From contig NZ_JAPZSK010000013.1 in the NCBI RefSeq assembly GCF_027531815.1, forward strand, positions 38,238-102,237: 64,000 bases of DNA. Reading direction: 5' to 3'. This DNA is from Gemmatimonas sp. Lineage in GTDB: Bacteria > Gemmatimonadota > Gemmatimonadetes > Gemmatimonadales > Gemmatimonadaceae. Below, piece by piece: positions 7,834-15,012 of the stretch. The position numbers and the translations under genes were made by a program. The notes under the pieces were generated by a model that worked only from the letters and a program-made list of their open reading frames with translations, was not told the origin of the DNA and ran no database searches. Positions within the stretch are counted from its first letter, which is position 1, and every line of letters starts with the position of its first letter.

Positions 7834-8109
7834 ATGATCGCCCTGTTCAGCACCGATCGCGGCTGGCGCCAGCCCGTCGAGGCCGCGCTGCGTGAACGCG
7901 GCCACGAGGTGCGCAGCGCCAGCCGCCCCGCCGAACTCGCCAAGTGTCTTGGCGATGGCCGAGTGCGACTCGTCGTCGCCGGCCCGCTGTCCGGCGAGGT
8001 CGAGACGGCGAAACGCACCGCTGGCTGCTGCCCCGTGATCAGCACGACGCCCGATGACACGATGGAGCGCATCGTGCACCGGGCGGAGGCGGTTCTGGGG
8101 GGGGATTGA
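7834..8109 (+). CDS. Small receiver-like protein of unknown function
   Basis: This 91-residue protein is not recognised. It begins MIALFSTDRGWRQPVEAALRERGHEVR, an alpha/beta opening like that of response-regulator receiver or TIR-like folds. Where a receiver would carry its phosphoacceptor Asp it has RLVVAGPLSGE, so it is not a functional phosphoacceptor. Two adjacent cysteines (GCCPV) occur near residue 65. GAGGG-type ribosome binding is visible just before ATG 7834. It lies 31 bases after ridA on the same strand and may be co-transcribed. Confidence 0.6.
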   Translation: MIALFSTDRGWRQPVEAALRERGHEVRSASRPAELAKCLGDGRVRLVVAGPLSGEVETAKRTAGCCPVISTTPDDTMERIVHRAEAVLGGD

Positions 8110-8192
8110 GGCGCGCGAGCGCGCGCACAACGTCGGCCGTGGTGTCGTGCGCCGTGGCCACGACCATGGGCGTGGAGGGGGCGCCACGCCAA

Positions 8193-8624
8193 CTACCAGT
8201 CGGTGCCGCCTTTCAGCCGACGCAGGGCGCGCCGGTCGCGCTTTCCGGGTTTGCTGTCACCGTGCGAGAACGCCGTGGGCATCTGCCGCAGCTGCTCCGT
8301 CACGACCTCGCGCTTGCGACGCCCGTCGGCCGTTTCCTCGTACAAACCGCGCGCAATGTCCGCCGATCCGCGGCGCTCCGCCACGTCCCGCACCGCGAGC
8401 ACCCACTCCACCGGCCCCTGCCGCAGGCGTACCACATCGCCGGCCTGCACCTGCTTGGCGCGTTTGGCCCGGTCGCCGTTCACGTCCACCTTGCCGCCGT
8501 CGATGGCGTCGGCAGCGAGCGCCCGCGTCTTGAAGAACCGTGCGGCCCACAGCCACTTGTCGAGGCGGACCTTGCCCGCCGCCGCTGGCACATTGTCATC
8601 CGGCACGTCGTGTGCCCCGCTCAT
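8193..8624 (-). CDS. hslR: S4-domain RNA-binding heat-shock protein 15 (HslR-like)
   Basis: E. coli Hsp15 rescues stalled 50S subunits carrying nascent chains. The S4 domain spans about residues 18-80 (VRLDKWLWAARFFKTRALAADAI and VDVNGDRAKRAKQVQAGDVVRL), followed by the basic Hsp15 C-terminal tail (REVVTEQLRQM, KPGKRDRRALRRLKG). Length is 143 residues against 133 in E. coli. Start ATG 8624 forms an ATGA overlap with the upstream gene, with GGAGG ten bases before. The in-frame ATG at 8648 lies deeper in the upstream gene and is less likely. It is the last gene of a minus-strand run. Confidence 0.9.
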   Translation of the reverse strand: MSGAHDVPDDNVPAAAGKVRLDKWLWAARFFKTRALAADAIDGGKVDVNGDRAKRAKQVQAGDVVRLRQGPVEWVLAVRDVAERRGSADIARGLYEETADGRRKREVVTEQLRQMPTAFSHGDSKPGKRDRRALRRLKGGTDW

Positions 8625-9076
8625 GCCTCGTCGTCCTCCCTCGCCCATGCCACCCGGTCGTCATCAGCATCGCCATCATCAGCATCGCCATCGTCAGCAT
8701 CGCCATCGTCAGCGTCACCAGCATCGGCCGCCGCTGGCGCCGCACGCTGCTCCACGGCCTCCACTTCGCGAATGCGGGTGGCCGCACCGGCGAACACGGC
8801 GCGCACCGGCGGCGACGCGGCGTGGCCCCTGGCGTGCTGTTCGAGCACGGGGATCAGCGCCACCAGGGCAGACAACCCGGCGGCGGATTCCTGGTGCGGA
8901 GCGATGGCCTCGAGCAGGCCTACCACGGTATCGCACGCCGACGCCATCTGACGGGACGTGGGGAGGTCAGGCCCCGGGACCTTCGTGCCGCGTTGCAGCA
9001 CCTCACAGCGGGAGCGCAGCGCCTGCGCGTCGCCGCGAAAGCGATGGATCAGGTACTCGCGTGCCGTTTCGGCCAT
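8621..9076 (-). CDS. Hypothetical protein with acidic GDADD repeat tail
   Basis: The 151-residue protein is not recognised. Residues 1-110 appear helical (YLIHRFRGDAQALRSRCEVLQ and MASACDTVVGLLEAIAP). The C-terminus has a pentapeptide repeat of the form GDADD, about four copies, encoded by a 15-base tandem repeat at 8661-8720, then an acidic end. Its stop overlaps the hslR start as ATGA, so the two are coupled. It begins 16 bases after the HDOD gene stop. The repeat length probably varies between strains. Confidence 0.75.
   Translation of the reverse strand: MAETAREYLIHRFRGDAQALRSRCEVLQRGTKVPGPDLPTSRQMASACDTVVGLLEAIAPHQESAAGLSALVALIPVLEQHARGHAASPPVRAVFAGAATRIREVEAVEQRAAPAAADAGDADDGDADDGDADDGDADDDRVAWAREDDEA
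8661..8720. repeat. 15-base tandem repeat, four copies, inside the 8621-9076 gene
   Basis: Units at 8661-8675, 8676-8690, 8691-8705 and 8706-8720 differ by only a few bases and encode the acidic GDADD pentapeptide on the minus strand. The unit length is a multiple of three, so gain or loss of copies keeps the frame. Confidence 0.85.
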
Positions 9077-9092
9077 GTCTGCTCCGGTGCCA

Positions 9093-10301
9093 TCAGAAAG
9101 AATCAGTGCGGGCGATACCCAGTTCGTCGCGCGAGCTCTTCCAGGTTTCGAGCCACGCGTCGGCCACCACCTGCGGCCGGATACCCAGACGTCGGCAACG
9201 CATCACGAGATCATCCCACCAGCCGTATTCCATGGCGTCCACCACGTCGAGCAACTGCCCCAGTGGCTGCTCGCGCGCGTCCAGCACGTCGCGCAACGCT
9301 GGCGGGAGCCCCAGCCGCTGCGCGATGAGGGGGGAGGGGGAAGCCAGGGCGAATTCGAGCGTGGACAGCAGCCCGGCCACCACACGCGCCCGGGGGTGCG
9401 GGGCCGCGTCGAGCGCCGTCCCCACCCGGTCGCAGAGGCGCGCCCGGCGCAGCGCGGCAAGCGCGAGCTCCGGGTCCTGAGCGGCCTCCCCGATGAGGCG
9501 CGCCGTCACGGCGACGAGCCGTTCAATGATGACATCACGGCCGAGCAGCGTAATGGCGTGCGACACACTGCGCGGACCACGCACCCCCAGCGCGGCCGAC
9601 GATATGGCCTTGAGCAGCGACGCCGCCACATGCGGGTCCTCGCGCACGAAGCTGTCGAACGATCCATCGGGAGGCCGCCCATCGCTGAACGCGGCCAGTA
9701 TGGCCATCGCGCGCAGGATGCTGTCCTCGGTCGGGCGGTCGGCCGCCACCGCCGCGCCGCGGGTCAGCTGGCGTCCGGTGTACATCAGCACCCCGGCGGA
9801 GAGCACGCGATGTCGGGTCGCCCGGTCGTCCACGCCGCGCACGAGCGGACGCAGCCCCGCCTCCAGCAGCGCGCGAACATGGCGTTCCAGCAGCCGCGCC
9901 GGCGTGCGGGCCGCATCCAGGACAATGGCGCTGCCGGCGAGCGACGGGGGCAGGGGCTCGCCCTCGGGAAAGCCCTGCAGCGCGAAGTGAAGTCCGGAGC
10001 CGATGAGCCGGTCCATGGCGCGTCGCGTCGTGGCATCGTCGAGCGCTTCCGACGCGACCAGCCAGACCGCGTCGAGGGAGGCGAAGCGGGTCATCGTGCC
10101 GTCGCGCACCAGTGCCGGCGTGACCGGCACCAGCAGGCTGCGCCCCACCATGCGGCTCAGCTGCGGTATCTGTTCAAGCGTTCGCCGTGCTTCGTCGTCG
10201 GGGCTCAACGGCGCGCCGCGCGTCTCAGCGGGATACGCGCTCAGGGCGTAGCCCATCACGCGATCCCGGCGATCGCGCAGCGGCGCGAGGGAGATCAGCA
10301 T
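9093..10301 (-). CDS. HDOD-domain protein with degenerate EAL-like N-terminal half
   Basis: The 402-residue protein has two parts. Residues 1-195 resemble the EAL-derived half of YuxH-type proteins (LAPLRDRRDRVMGYALSAYP near the start) but lack an EAL catalytic motif. Residues 200-400 fit an HDOD domain, with RAMAILAAFSDG, FVREDPHVAASLLKAISSAA and SVSHAITLLGRDVIIERL. HDOD proteins are usually signalling scaffolds without phosphohydrolase activity. Start ATG 10301 overlaps the stop of the CHAD-CYTH gene by seven bases; further upstream codons are inside that gene. No substrate can be assigned. Confidence 0.8.
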   Translation of the reverse strand: MLISLAPLRDRRDRVMGYALSAYPAETRGAPLSPDDEARRTLEQIPQLSRMVGRSLLVPVTPALVRDGTMTRFASLDAVWLVASEALDDATTRRAMDRLIGSGLHFALQGFPEGEPLPPSLAGSAIVLDAARTPARLLERHVRALLEAGLRPLVRGVDDRATRHRVLSAGVLMYTGRQLTRGAAVAADRPTEDSILRAMAILAAFSDGRPPDGSFDSFVREDPHVAASLLKAISSAALGVRGPRSVSHAITLLGRDVIIERLVAVTARLIGEAAQDPELALAALRRARLCDRVGTALDAAPHPRARVVAGLLSTLEFALASPSPLIAQRLGLPPALRDVLDAREQPLGQLLDVVDAMEYGWWDDLVMRCRRLGIRPQVVADAWLETWKSSRDELGIARTDSF

Positions 10302-11785
10302 GGGCCGTTGACTGGGCCGGCCGGCCGCGCGAGCGTCGCGTTGAAGTACGCCGGATCGCCCGTCACATCGCGATCCAGATATGGCGCCAGCCACGGCGGC
10401 AGCGTGACCGCCTCGTTCACATCACCCAGCTCCACCTCGGCCAGCACGAGGTCGCGATCGAGGAAGACGTCGATCTCCCAGGTGTGTGCGCCGTGGGGCA
10501 CGACATACCGGTCTTTGAGCACGCGCGCCGAGTGCGTGAGCTCCCACATGGCTCCGAAGAGCTCGGGCTGGGCAATCTCCTCCACCTCCACGCGTGCTTC
10601 GGCCGGCCCCAGCTTCACCGTGCGCCAGCAGCTGACGGTGCCGTCGGGGGCGATCCGTCGGCGCAGGCGCTCCCGCAGCGCCTGACCGGGGATCCATCCC
10701 TGTTCGATCCGCACCGGCGCCACCGCGCGCGCCGCTGGCGGGCAGGCGCGCAGCAGGTACTTGCGCTCGATCTCCAGGGGCAGCCCGCTGGCCGTCATTG
10801 GCGACCCCTCGGCCCGTAAGGCGTTGGCCGCAGCGTCGAGGGTGCGCAGCACATCGTCGAGGCGCTCGCACCAGTCGTGCTGGAAGAGCTGGAAGTGCGC
10901 CAGCACGATGTCCTGTAGGGCGCGCTCCAGCACCGGCAATCCGGCCTTGTGGGCGCGCCGCGCGAGGAGGTGGGCGTCCCGCAGGGCGCCCAACAGATCC
11001 TGCCCACGGGTGGCCAGGTCGAACCAGCCCCCGATGGCCGGGCGGGTCTTCGCGAACGGCGACAGGAGCGCGCGCTGCCGCTTCAGTCGAATGCGCACCT
11101 CGTGCATGGCGTCCTGCGCGTGCACATCGGTGACCCGTTCGATGTCATGCCGCAGCCGGTTCCCGGCGCGGACGATGCGGGTGGCCAGGTGGCGGGCAAA
11201 CGGCATGGGCGCCGAATCGATGCCGACGCGCCGGAGCAGTTCGTAGCGCCCCAGTCGGGCGAACAGCCGGTCCTCGATCGGGTCGAAGTGCTCCGCAAAG
11301 GCGCGCTCCACCGACTCGAACGAGGGCGACGTACGGCGGGCCAGCCATGTGCGCAGTACCGCGGCTTCCGCACGGGCAGCGGCCGGCAGTCGCGACTCCT
11401 CCGTCTCGAGCCACGCGCGCTGCACATCGGCATCGCGCACCGCATTGGTGACCTGACCGAGCGCCCGCAGCGATCGGGCGGCCCGTCGATCGATTGCGCC
11501 GTCGAGCACGCGGGCGTTCTCGCGCGCTGTTGCCCGCAGGCGCCGGAGCGCCACGCGCGCCTTGTGCAGCAGTTCGGTGGCATCCACGCCGCCCGCCACG
11601 CTCGATGACGACGCGGTGCCCGCCAGCTGCTCGCGCTGCATCGCGCGCCAGGTGGCGCGGGTCGCCGCCAGCTGGTGCAGCCAATGCAACGCCACCAGTC
11701 GCGCGCCCTCCTGCGCTGGCCGACGCAGGCCGTCGATGAGCAGTTGGCGCACGTCGTCCGCCGACGGCGTGCGCACGTCAGTCAT
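10295..11785 (-). CDS. CHAD-CYTH domain protein (phosphate/polyphosphate-related)
   Basis: This 496-residue protein has an N-terminal CHAD domain (about 60-310), with two Arg/His-rich helical halves such as LLHKARVALRRLRATARE and MHEVRIRLKRQRALL. A C-terminal CYTH tunnel domain follows (about 335-490), opening with the ExExK signature in LEIERKYLL and continuing with RLRRRIAPDG and EIDVFLDRDLVLAEVEL. CYTH domains hydrolyse or make triphosphate compounds using metal ions, and CHAD domains bind polyphosphate. The usual bacterial order is CYTH then CHAD, and here it is reversed. ATG 11785 overlaps the upstream stop by eight bases; an in-frame ATG at 11812 is possible. Confidence 0.88.
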   Translation of the reverse strand: MTDVRTPSADDVRQLLIDGLRRPAQEGARLVALHWLHQLAATRATWRAMQREQLAGTASSSSVAGGVDATELLHKARVALRRLRATARENARVLDGAIDRRAARSLRALGQVTNAVRDADVQRAWLETEESRLPAAARAEAAVLRTWLARRTSPSFESVERAFAEHFDPIEDRLFARLGRYELLRRVGIDSAPMPFARHLATRIVRAGNRLRHDIERVTDVHAQDAMHEVRIRLKRQRALLSPFAKTRPAIGGWFDLATRGQDLLGALRDAHLLARRAHKAGLPVLERALQDIVLAHFQLFQHDWCERLDDVLRTLDAAANALRAEGSPMTASGLPLEIERKYLLRACPPAARAVAPVRIEQGWIPGQALRERLRRRIAPDGTVSCWRTVKLGPAEARVEVEEIAQPELFGAMWELTHSARVLKDRYVVPHGAHTWEIDVFLDRDLVLAEVELGDVNEAVTLPPWLAPYLDRDVTGDPAYFNATLARPAGPVNGPC

Positions 11786-12158
11786 CGTGCTCGTCGTGAT
11801 CGTCGCTGGCATCCACGAACACCTGCGCGGTACCGTCGTCGTCGTAGCTCACGGACACCACCCACGGACGGCAGCACACCTGGCAGTCCTCGATGTACTG
11901 CTGGTTGGCGCCGCCGCCAGGATCGAGCGCGATCTCCACGGACTCACCGCAGTACGGGCAGAACACCACCCCCGACGAGTCCGCCGCGCCGTCGCCGGCG
12001 GGAAACTCCTCGTCGAGCATGTCGTCGTCATCCGTGTCCTCGTCCGAGTCATCCTCGGCGTCCTCATCTCCGTATGCCTCGTCGAGGTCGTCCTCCTCCT
12101 GCTCCTCGTCAAGCTCGCCGGAGAAGTCGGCATCGTCATCCCAGATCCGTTCGGCCAT
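11778..12158 (-). CDS. CPXCG-motif zinc-ribbon protein with acidic N-terminus
   Basis: This 126-residue protein has a strongly acidic first half (residues 7-50 mostly Asp and Glu) and then a small cysteine domain. FCPYCGESVEI and CQVCCRPWVV form the paired CPxCG/CxxC knuckles of the CPXCG family, probably binding one zinc. The family function is unknown. The normal family member is about 60 residues, so the acidic extension is extra. It heads the overlapping run that continues with CHAD-CYTH, HDOD, the repeat protein and hslR, and starts nine bases after the TolC gene stop. Confidence 0.83.
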   Translation of the reverse strand: MAERIWDDDADFSGELDEEQEEDDLDEAYGDEDAEDDSDEDTDDDDMLDEEFPAGDGAADSSGVVFCPYCGESVEIALDPGGGANQQYIEDCQVCCRPWVVSVSYDDDGTAQVFVDASDDHDEHDD

Positions 12159-12166
12159 GCTCCAAT

Positions 12167-13666
12167 CTAGCGCGGATCCGTGATGAGCGTTCGGTCGCCC
12201 GTGGCCAGCGCCAACGCCCCGCGCGCGGACGCCACCTTGGCCTCCAGCGCCGCCAGTTTGGTCGCCTCGTCCAGCACCAGCCGTTCCCGCAGGTTGAGAA
12301 TCAGCAGGGTGCTTTCACCGTTCTCGAAGCGCACCTGCTCCGCATCGCGCAAGAGGCGCGCGTTGCGCACATTGGCGGCCTGACGGTCGAGCAGCCGCTG
12401 CAGGTTGGCGAGCTCGAAGATGGCGGCCCGCGCGTCGAACTCCACGTCGCGGCGCAGGCGGTCGCGCTCGAACTCCTGAAACTCGAGCTTGGCGCCGGTG
12501 GCGGCAAACTTGCCCGACTCCTTGAGGAAGAGCAGCGGCGTGCTGAACGTGAGCGCGGCCTTGTAGTTGTTGTCCAGCCGCTCGCGATTGAAGAAGGCGG
12601 CGTCGCTTCCACGTTCGGTCAGCCCGGCCAGCTTGGCCTCCGCCAGCGGAATGAGCCCCTGGGTGGCGAGCAGTCGCTCCGCCTCCGCCTGCTGCACCTT
12701 GGCCTGCACCTTGAGCAGGTCGGGGTTGCGCCGGGTGGCCAGCGCCAGCAGGCCATCGAGGCGCAGCGAGTCGATGCCACCCCGCCCAATGCCGTCAAGC
12801 ACCGGCTTGGCATTCTCCGGCAACGCCGCGGGGCGACCGGCGTCGTCCCACAGGTACGCCATCAGGTTGAGCGTGGCCACGTAGAACGAGGCCTCGGTTT
12901 CGAAGCGCGTGACCTGACGGCGCTGCAGCTCCAAGAGCGCCTCGACCGTATCGATGGGCGCGCTTTCGCCGTTGGCCACCCGCTGGCGCACGGCGCGCAG
13001 GCGGAAGTCGGCCAGTGCCTCTCCCTCCTGGGCGATGGCGCGCCGTCGCCACATCTCGTACCAGGTGCCGTAATCCTTGGCCGACGAAAACAGCAGCTTG
13101 TTGAGGATGCCGATGCGCTCGGCGTCGCCCGCATCACGCGCGGCCCGTGCCTGCCGCAGCGCCGTGCGCCGCTCGTCGGTGATGATGCGTTGCCCCAGGG
13201 GGAGCGAGATGCCGGCCGAGAAGGTGCCGTTCCCTACCGTACGACGATCGGGGTTGAAGTAGCGCCCCATGGTGCGGTCGAACGCCAGCGTCACGTCGGC
13301 GCCAATGGGCAGCGGCATCTTGAGTTCGGCATCGAAGTACTTGAAGTACTCCGTGCCGGCGTAGCGCTTCTGATCCCACGAAGCCATGAGCTTGGGGTCG
13401 AACGCCCCCCACGCCTGACGCAGCTCGGCCCGGGCCTGCTCCGAGACGAGTCGCGCCTGCTGCGCCACCGGGTGATTGGCCAGCACGAGGTCTACAAAAG
13501 CCGGGAAGGTGAACGGCGTGCCGGATGTATCCACCACGATGCCAATGAGCGCGCTGGTGCGGAGGCGTGCGCTGTCGGCGGCGGACATGGCCTGAGCGCC
13601 CGCTGTGCGGCCGTGCAGCGCCGTTCCCAGCAGCAGCAGGGCTGCCAGTCGCCACGTCGCCGTCAC
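12167..13666 (-). CDS. TolC-family outer-membrane efflux/secretion channel
   Basis: The 499-residue product has an N-terminal signal peptide (LAALLLLGTALHGRTAGA, cleavage before QAM). It shows the two-fold repeat of long coiled helices seen in TolC proteins, for example NHPVAQQARLVSEQARAELR and RNPDLLKVQAKVQQAEAERL. It should form the trimeric outer-membrane channel for the adjacent ABC and HlyD proteins. The GTG start overlaps the HlyD stop as GTGA, so translation is coupled. It is the third gene of a complete type I secretion-like operon. Confidence 0.9.
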   Translation of the reverse strand: MTATWRLAALLLLGTALHGRTAGAQAMSAADSARLRTSALIGIVVDTSGTPFTFPAFVDLVLANHPVAQQARLVSEQARAELRQAWGAFDPKLMASWDQKRYAGTEYFKYFDAELKMPLPIGADVTLAFDRTMGRYFNPDRRTVGNGTFSAGISLPLGQRIITDERRTALRQARAARDAGDAERIGILNKLLFSSAKDYGTWYEMWRRRAIAQEGEALADFRLRAVRQRVANGESAPIDTVEALLELQRRQVTRFETEASFYVATLNLMAYLWDDAGRPAALPENAKPVLDGIGRGGIDSLRLDGLLALATRRNPDLLKVQAKVQQAEAERLLATQGLIPLAEAKLAGLTERGSDAAFFNRERLDNNYKAALTFSTPLLFLKESGKFAATGAKLEFQEFERDRLRRDVEFDARAAIFELANLQRLLDRQAANVRNARLLRDAEQVRFENGESTLLILNLRERLVLDEATKLAALEAKVASARGALALATGDRTLITDPR

Positions 13667-15009
13667 TTCTTGCCTCCGCCGTCCTTGCCCTTGCCGCCCG
13701 CCACTTCATCGCCGGACAGCGCGTCGCCGGGCTTGATCGACAGCGGGAAGCCGTTCAGCTGACGCCACAACTCCCACCCCACGGTCACGTTGTCGAGCAT
13801 CGCCCAACCTTCGGCACCGGTACCCAGCCGCAACTGGGCGGGCCAGTCTTCATCGTGTGTGGTGTCGGGTACCAGCAGCACGCGGAAGCGACCGTCGGCG
13901 CTCGGGAACTGGTCGATGACCGCCACCTGCGCGCCGAAGGTCCCCACCGCCACCTGCGGCCACCCCGAGATCTGCAGCGCGGGCCACCCATCGAAGAACA
14001 CGCGCACATGGCGCCCCGGCTTGAGCAGCGCCACGTCCATTGGCTTCACGTACAGCTCCACGGCCTTGCGGGGGCGCGCCGGCTGGATGCTCACGATCGG
14101 CTCACCCGCCTTCACGATTTCCCCCTGGCCGGCGCGCGTGGCCCGCACCACGTACCCATCCTGCGGGGCCTCGATCATGTAAAACGAGTTGCGCAGGGTG
14201 AGCGACCCCACCTTGTCCTTGAGCTTCGCCACATCGGAGCGCCCCTCGCTCACCTCGGCGAGCGTGGCCGCGCGGTCGGAGCGCGACTTCGCGATCTTCT
14301 CGCCGTACTCGGCGGGAATGCTCTGCAGGTCCGTCTGCGTGATGGCCAGCATCTGCTGCTTCTCCACCAGCTTCGCCGCCGCCGACTGCACGCGAATCTG
14401 GAAGGTCTGCAGGTCGTTCACCGAGACGAGTCCCAGCGAGTCGCGAAACAGGCGCTCACGGCGACGCAGCTGATCGCGCGCCACCGAATCCTCGAGCGTG
14501 GCCTGCCGCACCTCGGCCTGGTACTGCAGCACCTTGTTGGCGGTCTGCTGCAGCTTGAAATCACGCTGCTGCTCGAGCTGCACGATCTGCTGCGCCAGTG
14601 CGGCGGCCTTGTTGAGCTTCTCGCTGATCGCGCTCTCCTTGGCCGTCTGCTGCTGTTGCGTGAGGGGCAGGACGCTCGGGTTGAGGTACTCTTCCTTGAT
14701 CTCGGAGATCCGGACGATCGAGTCCCCCTTCTTCACGAATTGGCCTTCGGACACGAACCATGCTTCGATGCGCCCGTCGATGCGCGATTGCAGCTGCTGG
14801 GGCCGATCGGCCGGACTGAGCGCCGTGACGTTGCCGTTGCCCTGCACGTTCTGCTGCCAGGGCAGGAACATGATGGCCACGAGCACCAGCAGAATGCCGA
14901 TCAGCCAGCGGGAGACCACGCGGCCGCTGTCCGCCGCGCCAAGCAGGGTCGTGGTCTCGAGGGGCAGCGCCTTGAGTTCGCGCTCGATGTTGATGTCGGA
15001 GGAGGCCAT
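13663..15009 (-). CDS. HlyD-family membrane fusion (periplasmic adaptor) protein
   Basis: This 448-residue protein has a cytoplasmic N-terminus and one membrane span at about 34-50 (WLIGILLVLVAIMFLPW). A lipoyl half-motif follows (LQSRIDGRIEAWFVSEGQFVKKGD), then a long coiled-coil hairpin rich in Gln, Lys and Glu (about 120-270). The second lipoyl half is IEAPQDGYVVRATRAGQGEIVKAG, followed by a beta-barrel domain. It bridges the inner-membrane ABC protein and the TolC channel. It starts three bases after the ABC gene and overlaps tolC. The C-terminal tail is Gly/Lys-rich (GGKGKDGGGKK). Confidence 0.92.
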   Translation of the reverse strand: MASSDINIERELKALPLETTTLLGAADSGRVVSRWLIGILLVLVAIMFLPWQQNVQGNGNVTALSPADRPQQLQSRIDGRIEAWFVSEGQFVKKGDSIVRISEIKEEYLNPSVLPLTQQQQTAKESAISEKLNKAAALAQQIVQLEQQRDFKLQQTANKVLQYQAEVRQATLEDSVARDQLRRRERLFRDSLGLVSVNDLQTFQIRVQSAAAKLVEKQQMLAITQTDLQSIPAEYGEKIAKSRSDRAATLAEVSEGRSDVAKLKDKVGSLTLRNSFYMIEAPQDGYVVRATRAGQGEIVKAGEPIVSIQPARPRKAVELYVKPMDVALLKPGRHVRVFFDGWPALQISGWPQVAVGTFGAQVAVIDQFPSADGRFRVLLVPDTTHDEDWPAQLRLGTGAEGWAMLDNVTVGWELWRQLNGFPLSIKPGDALSGDEVAGGKGKDGGGKK

Positions 15010-15012
15010 GAA

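Noticed and set aside
8661..8720. CRISPR-like array
   Set aside because: The 15-base units are directly adjacent without spacers and encode an acidic peptide repeat.
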